64,000 nucleotides of DNA from Saccharopolyspora gloriosae (GTDB lineage Bacteria; Actinomycetota; Actinomycetes; Mycobacteriales; Pseudonocardiaceae): the NCBI RefSeq assembly GCF_014203325.1, contig NZ_JACHIV010000001.1, positions 3,783,501-3,847,500 on the forward strand, written 5' to 3'. Within the stretch, counting starts at the first letter, position 1, and the number at the start of each line of letters is the position of its first letter. The position numbers were made by a program, and so were the translations under genes. Below, piece by piece: positions 34,840 through 43,646 of the stretch. Below the pieces are notes generated by a model. That model did no database searches and was not told the origin of the DNA. It saw nothing but the letters and a program-made list of their open reading frames with translations.

Positions 34840-36198
34840 TCAGGCAGCGCGCAGTGCTTCGGCGAATTCGGCGGCGCTGCCTGCCGTGCCGAGCGCGAGC
34901 ACGTGCTCCATGGTCGGCTGGGCGCGTTCGCCCAAGTTGCCGGTGAACTTGGCGCGGATGTCGGCTTCCGACAGTGGCCGGTCGGTGTGGCCGCGGTTGA
35001 CGTCCTCGCGGCGGTGCAGGCGGCGGCCGTCGGTGAGCACGATCTCGACCTCCGCGGAGTACGCCTGCGGGAAGCGGCTGTCCGGGTCGTCGGCGATCTC
35101 CACCAGCTGCGCGAGCCGCAGGATCTCCGGGTCCGCCAGCGATTCCGGGGTGAACTCGTCGAGCGTGAGCCGGTCGCGGGCCAGGCAGGCCCCCGCGATG
35201 AACGGCAGGCTGAACTTCGCGTCGTAGTCGTCCTGGGGGCGGCGCTTGCGCTCGATCGGCTCGCACACGGCGGCGGCCGGGGTCTCGTGGATCAGGCAGC
35301 GCACCGTCTCGACGTCGCTCGCGGCGAAGCCCTCGGATTCCTTGAGCACCAGGATCGCGTCGGCGAAGGCGTGGGTGAAGTGGCAGCTCGGATACGGCTT
35401 GACCGCGGTCGCCAGCAGCTCCCAGCGCTCCCCGAGCCCGTCGAGCGCCTCGGTGGCGTCCCACTCGGTGTCGCGCAGATGCGTGGCGTAGAGCCCGTAC
35501 CGGCCTTCGTAGACCTCCTCCGGCCCGGGCCAGCCGACCGAGGCGAACGTGGCGGCGGTCAGCGCGCTCGTGGCCGCCCAGCCGGGGTGCAGGCGCTTCG
35601 TCCACGCGCCGTCGGAGAGGAACTCCAGGATGCCGGAGGCCATCGAGCCGACGATGCGCTGCGACTCGGCGATGCCATCGGCGGGCAGCCCCGCCAGCTT
35701 CGCCGCGGCGACCGAGGAGCCGAACGCCCCGGCCAGCCCCGTCGGGTGGAACCCGGTGGCGTGGAACCCGCCGTGGGCGACGGTGCCGACGCGGGCGCTG
35801 ATCTCGATGCCGAGCACGTAGGCCAGCAGCAGGTCCTCGGCGGAACGCCCGTGCTGGATGGCGGCGGCGAGGCTCACCGGCAGCGCGGTCGCCGAGACGT
35901 GCGTGATGGCGGGCAGGTGGGTGTCGTCGAAGTCCAAGCCGTGCACCAGCACGGCGTTGAGCAGCGCGGCCTCGCGCGGCGCGAGCCGGTCCGGCAGGCC
36001 CAGCACCGGCTGGTCGCCGGGTCCGAGCGCGGCGGCGGCCTTGCGGGCCCGCTGGGTGAATTCCTGGTCCACCGCGGCGAACGCGACTCCGACCGAATCG
36101 AGCGCGAGGTGCCGTGCGCGCCCCAGGACCTCGTCCGGGACGTCCCGCAGCGTGGTGCGTGCGGCGAATTCGCCGATCACGTCCGCGATGGCAGGCAT
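34840..36198 (-). CDS. MmgE/PrpD-family protein
   Basis: 452 residues, start at 36198 with AAGGAGG upstream. Matches the MmgE/PrpD fold throughout: ALDSVGVAFAAVDQ, AALLNAVLVHGLDFDDTH, ATALPVSLAAAIQHGRS, GFHPTGLAGAFGSSVAAAKLAGL and FLSDGAWTKRLHPGWAA. The family includes 2-methylcitrate dehydratase, cis-aconitate decarboxylase (itaconate forming) and imidazole- or cyclic-lactone-acting enzymes; the sequence alone does not choose between these. The MHS transporter downstream and the CoA-ester operon at 38.8-42.5 kb make an organic-acid role likely. It is the first gene of a two-gene operon. Confidence 0.88.
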   Translation of the reverse strand: MPAIADVIGEFAARTTLRDVPDEVLGRARHLALDSVGVAFAAVDQEFTQRARKAAAALGPGDQPVLGLPDRLAPREAALLNAVLVHGLDFDDTHLPAITHVSATALPVSLAAAIQHGRSAEDLLLAYVLGIEISARVGTVAHGGFHATGFHPTGLAGAFGSSVAAAKLAGLPADGIAESQRIVGSMASGILEFLSDGAWTKRLHPGWAATSALTAATFASVGWPGPEEVYEGRYGLYATHLRDTEWDATEALDGLGERWELLATAVKPYPSCHFTHAFADAILVLKESEGFAASDVETVRCLIHETPAAAVCEPIERKRRPQDDYDAKFSLPFIAGACLARDRLTLDEFTPESLADPEILRLAQLVEIADDPDSRFPQAYSAEVEIVLTDGRRLHRREDVNRGHTDRPLSEADIRAKFTGNLGERAQPTMEHVLALGTAGSAAEFAEALRAA

Positions 36199-36456
36199 GG
36201 GTGCCTCCTTGCTGGCCTCGTCATTGATGACCCCGCGGATGCGCGGCGCATCCGATGCGGACAGTGTGCAATCCCACCCCGCGCCCAATCAAGACAAAAG
36301 TCTGACGTTTTCAAATCGGACGTTTCCCCGCCCCTGCCCACAACCGGTGGCCGAGCCTCGAATGCCAGCGCGATGCTGCCGCGCGGCGCAGGATTTCCGC
36401 CATCGCTCGACCACCCGGCGCGCGGAGCGCCTGGCCCGCGGGACGCCTGCGGTCGT

Positions 36457-36804
36457 TCAGCCCTGACTGTCCGACGTGACGTGCGCGATCCGAGCAGCGT
36501 GTTCGTGGCCCCACGCCCCCAACGGCTCCAGCGCGCGGTTCAGGCTCTCACCGAACGCGGTGGCGGCGTAGTCCACGTGCGGCGGCACCACGGGGTGAAC
36601 CGTACGGGAGACCAGATCGTGCGCTTCGAGCTCGCGGAGCTGCTGGGTGAGGACCTTCTCCGAGATCGGGTCCAACCGCCGCCGCAACTCGGAGAAGCGC
36701 ATCGTGCCGTGCACGGCCAACTCCCAGATGATCAGCGGCTTCCACTTGCCCACCATCACCGCCAGTGCCGCCGTCAGTCCGCACTCCGCGACGCGCCCCG
36801 CCAT
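36457..36804 (-). CDS. HxlR-family transcriptional regulator
   Basis: 115 residues, GAAGGGG upstream. The HxlR winged helix is complete: VMVGKWKPLIIWELAVHGTMRFSELRRRLDPISEKVLTQQLRELEAHDLVSRTVHPVVPPHVDYA. Unlike many HxlR proteins, the Cys near the N-terminus is in VAECGLTAAL, a possible redox or aldehyde sensor. It is divergent from the reductase gene at 36918. An imperfect palindrome lies between and is a probable operator. Confidence 0.9.
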   Translation of the reverse strand: MAGRVAECGLTAALAVMVGKWKPLIIWELAVHGTMRFSELRRRLDPISEKVLTQQLRELEAHDLVSRTVHPVVPPHVDYAATAFGESLNRALEPLGAWGHEHAARIAHVTSDSQG

Positions 36805-36822
36805 CGATACCCCTTCCTCGAA

Positions 36823-36856
36823 GGTAAGTACCCCACAAAATGGTGCGTACTGTACC
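36823..36856. promoter_or_regulatory. Candidate HxlR operator
   Basis: GGTAAGTAC (36823-36831) and GTACTGTACC (36847-36856) form an imperfect inverted repeat between the divergent HxlR and reductase genes. GTAC half sites are common in HxlR operators. Confidence 0.5.
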
Positions 36857-36917
36857 GACGAGGCGGCGGAACGGACACTGCGAACGACCGGAACACCACG
36901 TCGCAGGAGCTGCCCTC

Positions 36918-37793
36918 ATGCCAACGACCGCGCAGGCCACCGTCACCGTGATCGGACTCGGCCCGATGGGGCGGGCACTCGCAGGCACCCTCATCAAAGC
37001 CGACGAGACGGTCGCGGTCTGGAATCGAACCCCCGGCACAGCGTCGCCGTTGCTCGAACGGGGAGCGCAGTGGGCGAACTCGCCCGCCGAAGCCATCGCC
37101 GCCAGCCCGGTCACGCTGATCAACGTGGTCGATCACGACGCGGTCGATCAGATCTTGTCCTCGGCAGAGAGCGTGGTAGAGGGGCGGAGCATCATCGGCC
37201 TGACCAGCGACACCCCTGAACGGGCCAGGCACACCGCCCGGCTCGTGGCCGACCGGGGCGGCCGCTACCTGGACGGGGCGATCATGACACCGGCTTACAC
37301 GATCGGAACCCCGTCGGCGTCCATCCTGCTCTCCGGACCACGAGAACTCTTCGCCGAACACCAGGCGCTGATCGAGCACCTGGCCACCCCGACCTGGCTG
37401 GACGACGAACCCGGTCGCGCCGCAGCGCACGACGTCGCGCTGCTGGACCTGTTCTGGAGCACGATCTCGGGATTCCTGCATGCGACCGCGCTCGCGCGCG
37501 CCGAAGGAATCTCGCCCACCGCCTTCGTCCCGTTCGCCCACGGGATCCGCGAGATCCTCCCCGCGATCTTCGACGGCTTCGCCGAACGCGCCGAGCAGAA
37601 CCGGCACGACGACCCCGTTTCGATGATCCGCTCGATCCGCGCCTCGTTGGCGCACCTCATTTCGGCGACCCACGACCGCGGACTCGACGCGGCAGCGCTC
37701 GAAGCGATGCGCGGCTACCTCGACCGCGCCGAACGCGCCGGCCACGGCGAGGACGAGGTCACCCGCATCCTCGAAACGATGTCCCGCGGCTGA
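36918..37793 (+). CDS. NAD(P)-dependent imine reductase / beta-hydroxyacid dehydrogenase-like protein
   Basis: 291 residues, CAGGAG upstream. N-terminal Rossmann fold VTVIGLGPMGRALAGTL with WNRTP (NADP-type Arg), then the long interdomain helix and a helical C-terminal domain. Features such as GGRYLDGAIMTPAYTIGTPSASILLSG and the absence of the catalytic Lys of hydroxyacid dehydrogenases at GFxxK (here LFWSTISGF) favour the imine reductase group. Substrate unknown. HxlR-controlled by position. Confidence 0.85.
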   Translation: MPTTAQATVTVIGLGPMGRALAGTLIKADETVAVWNRTPGTASPLLERGAQWANSPAEAIAASPVTLINVVDHDAVDQILSSAESVVEGRSIIGLTSDTPERARHTARLVADRGGRYLDGAIMTPAYTIGTPSASILLSGPRELFAEHQALIEHLATPTWLDDEPGRAAAHDVALLDLFWSTISGFLHATALARAEGISPTAFVPFAHGIREILPAIFDGFAERAEQNRHDDPVSMIRSIRASLAHLISATHDRGLDAAALEAMRGYLDRAERAGHGEDEVTRILETMSRG

Positions 37794-37802
37794 AGGACGC
37801 CG

Positions 37803-38534
37803 CTAGTCCTCCATGCGCTCGTAGAGCGGGCGGAGGCTCAGGAGGTGTTCGCGCACCAGGGTCTCGGCGGTGTCGGCCTCGCCGCCGGCGACGGCCTCGT
37901 AGACCTTGGCGTGGTCCTCGTCGATGCCCTCCCACGCCTGCCGGGCCACCCGGTCGCGGTGCATCCGGCCGCTCAGGACCACGTTGATCGGCTGGCACAT
38001 CACGTGCAGCAGCGGGTTCCCGCTGATCGACACGAGCGTCGTGTGGAAGTCCCAGTGGACGGTGAAGCCCTCGTCGGGATCGAGGTGCCCGGTGCGCTCC
38101 ACGGTGCGCCGCAGCTCGTCGAGATCTTCGGCGGTGGCGCGTTCGGCGGCCAGCCTCGCGGCGTGCGGTTCCAGCAGCAGGCGGGCTTCGAGCAGGTTGT
38201 CGACGCTCATGCTCCGCGAGTTGACCAGCAGCCCGAGGCTGCCGCCGAGGTTGTCGGCGATCAGGCCCGCGTCCGGCGCGGCCACGAAGCTGCCGCCGGT
38301 GGCGCCGCGGGTGGTGTCGATCAGGTGCTGGCTGGCGAGCTGGCGCAGCGCTTCGCGCACGGTGCTGCGGCTGACGCCGAACATCGAGCCGAGCTCGGTC
38401 TCGCTGGGCAGCCGCGACCCGGAGGGCAGCGCGCCGCTGACGATCTGGTCCCGCAACTGCTCGGCGACCTGCCGGTACGCCGCCTGCACGGGACGCACCC
38501 GCAGGCGGGCGGGGCCGCCTGGATCAGCCGTCAT
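37803..38534 (-). CDS. GntR-family regulator, FadR subfamily
   Basis: 243 residues, GAGGCGAC upstream. The winged helix includes QIVSGALPSGSRLPSETELGSMFGVSRSTVREALRQLASQHLI. The C-terminal FCD domain has the metal-binding residues in DFHTTLVSISGNP and EDHAKVYEAVAGGEADTAETLVREHL, typical for sensing carboxylic acids. It is divergent from the MaoC-CoA transferase operon and is almost certainly its regulator. Its 3' end lies 9 bases from the convergent reductase gene. Confidence 0.92.
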   Translation of the reverse strand: MTADPGGPARLRVRPVQAAYRQVAEQLRDQIVSGALPSGSRLPSETELGSMFGVSRSTVREALRQLASQHLIDTTRGATGGSFVAAPDAGLIADNLGGSLGLLVNSRSMSVDNLLEARLLLEPHAARLAAERATAEDLDELRRTVERTGHLDPDEGFTVHWDFHTTLVSISGNPLLHVMCQPINVVLSGRMHRDRVARQAWEGIDEDHAKVYEAVAGGEADTAETLVREHLLSLRPLYERMED

Positions 38535-38643
38535 GTCGCCTCGTTCTTCCTCGGCCGGGTCCCGTCGGATCTCGCGCCGTACCGATCGGTGTCGCCCCAG
38601 GGTACGGGACGCCACCCGTTTCCCCGAGCAACCGGGAATCTAA

Positions 38644-38685
38644 TTGTCAGACGTATTGCGTCGGAGTCGGCGCGCGACGCATACT
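38644..38685 (+). promoter_or_regulatory. Candidate promoter and GntR/FadR operator of the MaoC operon
   Basis: TTGTCAGACGT (38644-38654) fits the FadR-type core TnGTnnnACn. Next to it, TTGCGT (38656-38661) and CATACT (38680-38685) are 18 bases apart and could be the -35 and -10 of the rightward operon. Confidence 0.45.
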
Positions 38686-38766
38686 CCCGGAAGCTCCTGG
38701 CGCGGTCGCCACTGCCGATCCGCGCCGCGGGGCCTCGGCGACAAGCACGGAACAGGAGGTGCGGCG

Positions 38767-39306
38767 GTGGCCGTGCACGGAGGTCGGCAAGGGCGCTACT
38801 TCGAGGACTTCGTCGTCGGGGACGTCTACAAGCACCCGCTGGGTCGCACGATCAGCGAGGCGGACAACACGTGGTTCACCTTGCTCACGATGAACACCCA
38901 TCCCGCGCACTTCGACGCGCACTACGCCTCGAAGACGCCGTTCGAGAAGGTCCTGGTCAACTCGGGCCTCACCATCGCGATGCTGCTCGGCCAGAGCGTC
39001 AGCGACATCAGCCAGCGCGCCGTCGCGAACCTGGCGATGACCAACATCCAGCTCACCCACCCCGTGTTCGTCGGCGACACCCTCTACGGCGAGTCGATCT
39101 GCACCGGCACCCGGGAGTCGAAGTCCAAGCCGTACGCGGGCCTGGTCAACGTGCACACCCGCGCGCTCAACGCCGACGGCGACCAGTGCCTGTCGTTCGA
39201 CCGCACGGTGCTGATCTACAAGCGCGCGCACGCCGACGCGATCGACTCGTTCCCCACCGCGAAGAACGGCCCGCTGTCGCTGGACGACCACGGAGGTGAG
39301 GCATGA
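38767..39306 (+). CDS. MaoC-family (R)-hydratase, mesaconyl/itaconyl-CoA hydratase-like
   Basis: 179 residues from the GTG at 38767, with AGGAGG upstream. Single hotdog domain: RYFEDFVVGDVYKHPLGRTISEADNTWFTLLTMNTHPAHFDAHYA. Here D and H of the N-(x)4-H catalytic pair are seen in the TMNTHPAHFD segment. ANLAMTNIQLTHPVFVGDTLYGES follows. The order and sequence resemble mesaconyl-CoA and itaconyl-CoA hydratases. It overlaps the CoA transferase start (ATGA). First gene of a four-gene operon that looks like CoA activation, hydration and cleavage of a C5 dicarboxylate. Confidence 0.87.
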   Translation: MAVHGGRQGRYFEDFVVGDVYKHPLGRTISEADNTWFTLLTMNTHPAHFDAHYASKTPFEKVLVNSGLTIAMLLGQSVSDISQRAVANLAMTNIQLTHPVFVGDTLYGESICTGTRESKSKPYAGLVNVHTRALNADGDQCLSFDRTVLIYKRAHADAIDSFPTAKNGPLSLDDHGGEA

Positions 39307-40532
39307 GCAGGCTGCCGTTGGAGGACGTGCGGATCCTGGCCGTCGAGCAGTACGGCGCCGGGCCGTTCGGGTCCGTGCACCTGGCCGACCTCGGCGCTGA
39401 GATCATCAAGATCGAGGACCCGCGCTTCGGCGGTGACGTCGGCCGCCTCACCCCGCCCTACGCCGAGGACGGCGACTCGCTGTTCTTCGAGGCGTTCAAC
39501 CGCAACAAGCGCTCCGTCGTGCTCGACCTCACCAGCGACGCGGGCCGCGAGGTCTTCGAGAAGCTGGTGGCCGTCAGCGACGCGGTGTACTCGAACCTGC
39601 GCGGTGACGTGCCCGCCAAGATGGGCATCCGCTACGAGGACCTCAAGCACATCAACCCGCGGATCGTGTGCTGCTCGCTGTCCGGCTACGGCATGACCGG
39701 GCCGCGCGCGAAGCAGCCGGGTTACGACTACATGCTGCAGGGCCTCGCGGGCTGGATGTCGGTCACCGGCGAGCCGGACGGTCCCCCGACCAAGTCCGGA
39801 CTGTCCATGGTGGACTACTCGGGCGGCCTGGTGGCCGGGCTGTCGCTGCTGTCGGCGATCCACGGCGCGCGGCGCGACGGCGTGGGCTCGGACTGCGACG
39901 TGAGCCTGTACGACACGGCGATCGGCATGCTCACCTACCTCGCCACCTGGCACCTCAATGCCGGGTTCGAACCGCAGCGCACCCACCACTCGGCGCACCC
40001 GAGCCTGGTGCCGTTCCAGAACTTCCCCACCGCGGACTCGTGGATCGTGATCGGCTGCGCGAAGCAGAAGTTCTGGGAGAAGTTCGTCGACGTGCTCGGC
40101 TCCCCCGCCTGGGCCGCCGAGGCGCGGTTCGCCACGACCTCGGACCGCTACGAGAACTCCGCGGACTGCGTGCGGCTGATCGAGCAGGAACTCGCCCGCC
40201 GCGGCACCGCCGAGTGGCTGGGCCTGCTGGAGGCCGCCGGCGTCCCGTGCGCGCCGATCAACACGATTCCGCAGGCGCTGCAAGAAGAACACACCGAAGC
40301 GCGCGGGCTGGTCGTCACCACCGAGCACCCGCGCTTCGGCCAGGTCAAGCAGGTCGCCTCCCCGGTGCGCGCGGGCGAACCCCGCACCGAGCACCAGCGC
40401 GCGCCGTTCCTCGGCGAGCACACATCGTCCACTTTGGACGAACTGCTCGGGCTGGACGCGGCGGAGTTCCAGCGGCTGGCGGGCGAAGGTGCTTTCGGAG
40501 CGAAGGGAGACGCGCCGTGGATTTCGAGCTGA
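39303..40532 (+). CDS. Class III (CaiB/BaiF) CoA transferase
   Basis: 409 residues. Family III signatures: EQYGAGPFGSVHLADLGAEIIKIED, NRNKRSVVLDL, SLSGYGMTGPRAKQPGYD, DYSGGLVAGLSLLSAIHGA and the catalytic Asp (about 204) in CDVSLYDTAIG. It transfers CoA between carboxylates through an aspartyl-CoA thioester. Candidates from context are itaconate, mesaconate or citramalate with succinyl-CoA as donor. The gene overlaps the upstream hydratase gene (ATGA) and the downstream dehydrogenase gene by 16 bases. Confidence 0.93.
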   Translation: MSRLPLEDVRILAVEQYGAGPFGSVHLADLGAEIIKIEDPRFGGDVGRLTPPYAEDGDSLFFEAFNRNKRSVVLDLTSDAGREVFEKLVAVSDAVYSNLRGDVPAKMGIRYEDLKHINPRIVCCSLSGYGMTGPRAKQPGYDYMLQGLAGWMSVTGEPDGPPTKSGLSMVDYSGGLVAGLSLLSAIHGARRDGVGSDCDVSLYDTAIGMLTYLATWHLNAGFEPQRTHHSAHPSLVPFQNFPTADSWIVIGCAKQKFWEKFVDVLGSPAWAAEARFATTSDRYENSADCVRLIEQELARRGTAEWLGLLEAAGVPCAPINTIPQALQEEHTEARGLVVTTEHPRFGQVKQVASPVRAGEPRTEHQRAPFLGEHTSSTLDELLGLDAAEFQRLAGEGAFGAKGDAPWISS

Positions 40533-41683
40533 ACGAGGACCAGGCCCAGTTCCAGCAGGTCCTGCGGGACTTCGTGAACACCGAGATCGTGCCGGTCGCC
40601 AAGGAGTACGAGCACGAGGGCACCTACCCCACCGAGATCGTGGCGAAGATGGGCGAACTCGGCCTGTTCGGGCTGATGATCCCCGAGGAGTACGGCGGCG
40701 TGGACGCGGACTTCGTGTCGTTCACCCTCGTGTTCGAGGAGATCGCGCGCGGCTGGATGGGCGTGGCGGGCATCCTCGGCAGCCACTCCGTGTCCACCTG
40801 GATGCTCAGCAGGCACGGCACCGAACAGCAGAAGCGCAAGTACCTGCCGGAGCTGGCCACCGGCGCGCGCCGCACCGGCATCGCACTGACCGAACCGGAC
40901 GCGGGCACCGACCTGCAGGGCATCCGCACCACCGCCGAACGCGACGGCGACCACTACGTCGTCAACGGCAGCAAGATGTGGATCACCAACGCCCGCTACG
41001 CCGACCCGCTGCCGGTGCTGGTCAAGACCGACCGCAGCGCCGAGCCGGCGCACAAGGGCATGAGCGTGCTGCTCATCGACGCGGACACGCCCGGGTTCAC
41101 GGTCACCAAGGACATCCCGAAGCTCGGCTACAAGGGCACCGAGTCCTGCGAAGTCGTCTTCGAGGACGTGCGGGTGCCCGCGGAGAACCTGCTCGGCGGC
41201 GTCGAAGGCCGCGGCATGCAGCAGGTGCTCTCGGCGCTGGAGACGGGCCGGCTCAACATCGCCGGTCGCAGCCTCGGCATCGCGCAGCGCTCCTACGACG
41301 AGGCGCTCGCCTACGCCTCCGAGCGCAAGGCGTTCGGCAAGCCCATCGCCGAGTTCCAGGCCATCCAGATCCGCATCGCGGAGATGGCCACCCAGCTGCA
41401 GGCCGCGCGGCTGCTGTCGTACTGGTCGGCGAGCAAGCTCGACAGCGGTGAACGCGCCGACCTGCAGACGGGCATGGCGAAGCTGTTCGCCTCCGAGGTC
41501 GCGCTGCAGGCCGCGCAGGAGTCGATGCGGGTGCACGGCGGCTACGGCTACTCCGCCGAGTTCGAGATCGAACGGCTCTACCGCGACTCGATCCTGATGA
41601 CCATCGGCGAGGGCACCAGCGACATCATGCGCACCGTCATCGCGAAATCCCTGGTGGCGGGCAAGGGAAAGGTCGGCTGGTGA
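40517..41683 (+). CDS. Acyl-CoA dehydrogenase
   Basis: 388 residues from the GTG at 40517. Normal length and motifs: EEYGGVDADFVSF, RRTGIALTEPDAGTDLQGIRTTAERDGDHYVVNGSKMWITNA (FAD and substrate contacts), GRGMQQVLSALETGRLNIAGRSLGIAQ, ERKAFGKPI, and VHGGYGYSAEFEIERLYRD. The catalytic base is probably Glu365 in IGEGTSDIMR. It oxidises an acyl-CoA with FAD and passes electrons to ETF. In a C5-dicarboxylate pathway it could act on methylsuccinyl-CoA or a similar ester. The GTG lies within the transferase gene, so translation is coupled. Confidence 0.93.
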   Translation: MDFELNEDQAQFQQVLRDFVNTEIVPVAKEYEHEGTYPTEIVAKMGELGLFGLMIPEEYGGVDADFVSFTLVFEEIARGWMGVAGILGSHSVSTWMLSRHGTEQQKRKYLPELATGARRTGIALTEPDAGTDLQGIRTTAERDGDHYVVNGSKMWITNARYADPLPVLVKTDRSAEPAHKGMSVLLIDADTPGFTVTKDIPKLGYKGTESCEVVFEDVRVPAENLLGGVEGRGMQQVLSALETGRLNIAGRSLGIAQRSYDEALAYASERKAFGKPIAEFQAIQIRIAEMATQLQAARLLSYWSASKLDSGERADLQTGMAKLFASEVALQAAQESMRVHGGYGYSAEFEIERLYRDSILMTIGEGTSDIMRTVIAKSLVAGKGKVGW

Positions 41684-42516
41684 ACCCGCGCAGCTGGCTG
41701 TTCTGCCCCGCCGACCGTCCCGACCGCCTGGGCAAGGCCGCCGGTGCGGCCGACGTCGTGGTCGCCGACCTCGAAGACGCCGTGCACGTCGACGGCAAGC
41801 AGGCGGCCCGCGACGCCCTCGTCGCGGTGCTCGACGAGGACCGCGCGCGGGCGGGCCGCATCTGGGTGCGCATCAACAACGACGGGCACAACACCGCGGC
41901 CGACCTGGAGGCGCTGCGCGACCGGCCGATCGCCGGGATCGTGGTGCCGAAGGCCGAGCACGAGATCGTCCGCGACGTCTCGGCGCGCAGTTCGGTGCCG
42001 CTGCTCGGCCTGGTCGAGACCGCGACCGGCCTCTGGCAGGCCCGGGACATCGCCGCCGTGGACCGGGTGGTGACGCTCGGCCTCGGCGAGTACGACCTGG
42101 CCGACGACCTCGGTGTCAGCACGCCGGACGTCGACGCGGAACCGTTGCGCTGGGCGAGATCCCGCGTGGTGGCCGCCGCCGCGTCCGCCGGGCTCGCGCC
42201 ACCGCCCGCACCGGTGCTGGTGACTCTCGACGACGACGAGGGCTACCGGTCGGACACCGCTTCGCTGCTGCGGTTCGGATTCTTCGGGCGGATGTGCATC
42301 CATCCGCGCCAAGTCGGACTGGTGCACGAGGCGATGCGGCCCACCGACGCCGAGGTCCGGACGGCCCGGCAGGTCGTGACGGCGGCGGAGCAGGCGGAGC
42401 GCGACGGGCGCTCGGTGCTCGTGGTGGACGGTCGCATGATCGACCCGCCGGTGGTCCGGCGAGCCCGCCAGGTACTCGCCCTCGCAGCGTTGGGCAGCCC
42501 CGCTGCGAAGGGTTGA
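41680..42516 (+). CDS. CitE-like HpcH/HpaI CoA-ester lyase
   Basis: 278 residues; its GTG overlaps the dehydrogenase stop (GTGA). CitE-type TIM barrel: SWLFCPADRPDR, DVVVADLEDAVHVDGKQAARDAL (metal ligands), IWVRINNDG, GIVVPKAEH, LLGLVETATGLWQARDIA, RVVTLGLGEYDLADDLGV and MCIHPRQVGLVHEA. Such proteins split malyl-, citramalyl- or related CoA esters to acetyl-CoA plus an oxoacid. With the upstream hydratase and transferase, an (S)-citramalyl-CoA lyase is the best guess. Last gene of the operon; repeat array A starts right after the stop. Confidence 0.9.
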   Translation: MNPRSWLFCPADRPDRLGKAAGAADVVVADLEDAVHVDGKQAARDALVAVLDEDRARAGRIWVRINNDGHNTAADLEALRDRPIAGIVVPKAEHEIVRDVSARSSVPLLGLVETATGLWQARDIAAVDRVVTLGLGEYDLADDLGVSTPDVDAEPLRWARSRVVAAAASAGLAPPPAPVLVTLDDDEGYRSDTASLLRFGFFGRMCIHPRQVGLVHEAMRPTDAEVRTARQVVTAAEQAERDGRSVLVVDGRMIDPPVVRRARQVLALAALGSPAAKG

Positions 42517-42956
42517 GCGAACGGTCCGTTCGTCCGGCCCCGTTGGACGAACGGACCGTTCACCCCCGATCCGCCGCGCCCCGCCACGGGTCGAGTGAAC
42601 GGACCGTTCGTCCCATCTGGTCGGTCGAACGGTCCGTTCACTCCGGAAAAGCTCCGGACGCCGCCCGGCCGTCGTCGACGCCCGGACTCCGAGAGGGAGT
42701 GAACGGCCTGTTCGTCCAACGGGATTGGTCGAACGGTCCGTTCACTCGAAAAGAGCTCCACACGGCGTCGGCTTCGCGGACCTCAGGCTGAGTGAACGGC
42801 CTGTTCGTCCAATCCGCTTGGACGAACGGTCCGTTCACTCGGCGAAATCGGGTGCGCCCGTCGCCGGTTCGGCAGGCGGTGGGGCGTTGCGGTGGTGGAG
42901 CCGGTCGGGGTGAACGGACCGTTTGTCCCATCGGATTGGACGAACGGTCCGTTCAC
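42517..42956. repeat. Palindromic repeat array A: five 47-bp units
   Basis: Units at 42517-42563, 42595-42641, 42699-42745, 42792-42838 and 42910-42956, each exactly 47 bp, with spacers of 31, 57, 46 and 71 bp. Each unit is an inverted repeat of two 21-bp halves around a 5-bp centre. Each half contains the smaller palindrome GAACGGnCCGTTC. It lies between the convergent CitE-like and Lrp genes. It is not coding: 47 is not a multiple of three and frames break. Confidence 0.95.
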
Positions 42957-43005
42957 CCATCTCGCGGCGCGGGACGGGGGAAGCGAGGAGGTCGTGGTGG
43001 TCGGA

Positions 43006-43491
43006 TCAGGCGGAGGGGTCGGCGTGGCGCTCCAGCAGCGGGGTGAGGCGGTAGTCCACCAGGTCGCGCATCACCAGCGCCGTGTCCGTGCGTTCGACGC
43101 CGGGGATGGCCAGCACTCGCCCGGCGATGCGGTACAGGTCGTCGGTGTCCCTGGCGACCACCTGCACGAACAGATCGGCACCGCCGCTGATCCCGGCGAC
43201 CTCCAGCACTTCGGGAATGGCCCGCAGCGCCTCCGACACCGTGCTCAGCCTGCTCTGGGTGACCTGGATCGTCACGAACGCGCGCAGCGGATACCCGAGG
43301 GCGCGCGGGTCCACCCGCCGTTCGAAGGAGCTGAGGGCGCCGCGTTCCTCCAGCCTGCTCACCCGGCTCTGCACGGTGTTGCGGGAGAGCCCGGTCTCCT
43401 CGGCGAGCGCGCTGATCGTGGCGCGGGGCGCGGCGGCGATCGCCAGCAGCAGCCGGGCGTCGACTCCGTCGACACCGTCCTGACTTGGCAC
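43006..43491 (-). CDS. Lrp/AsnC-family transcriptional regulator
   Basis: 161 residues from the GTG at 43491, which has AAGGAG nine bases upstream; a longer start at 43593 has no such site. N-terminal AsnC helix-turn-helix: DARLLLAIAAAPRATISALAEETGLSRNTVQSRVSRLEERG. The C-terminal RAM domain (about 75-161) binds effectors. It is divergent from the pyruvate-dehydrogenase-like gene and probably controls it in response to an amino or oxo acid. Confidence 0.92.
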   Translation of the reverse strand: MPSQDGVDGVDARLLLAIAAAPRATISALAEETGLSRNTVQSRVSRLEERGALSSFERRVDPRALGYPLRAFVTIQVTQSRLSTVSEALRAIPEVLEVAGISGGADLFVQVVARDTDDLYRIAGRVLAIPGVERTDTALVMRDLVDYRLTPLLERHADPSA

Positions 43492-43646
43492 CTTGCTCAG
43501 CTCCTTCGGGGATCGCACGGCGGTGGTTGAGCATTCTGCTTCATCATGACTCGCCCACTTGTGCAGAACGCAAGGAGTTGGTGGGCTTTCCACAATTCAT
43601 GCCCAAAGGTGGCCGCAGGCCACCCGGTTCGGGAGGAGTTCGGCCG

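Noticed and set aside
42517-42956. Array A as a CRISPR array or as a coding repeat (frames reading VNGPF-like peptides)
   Set aside because: Units are long palindromes, not partly palindromic direct repeats. Spacers vary from 31 to 71 bp, no cas gene is nearby, and 47 bp does not keep one reading frame.
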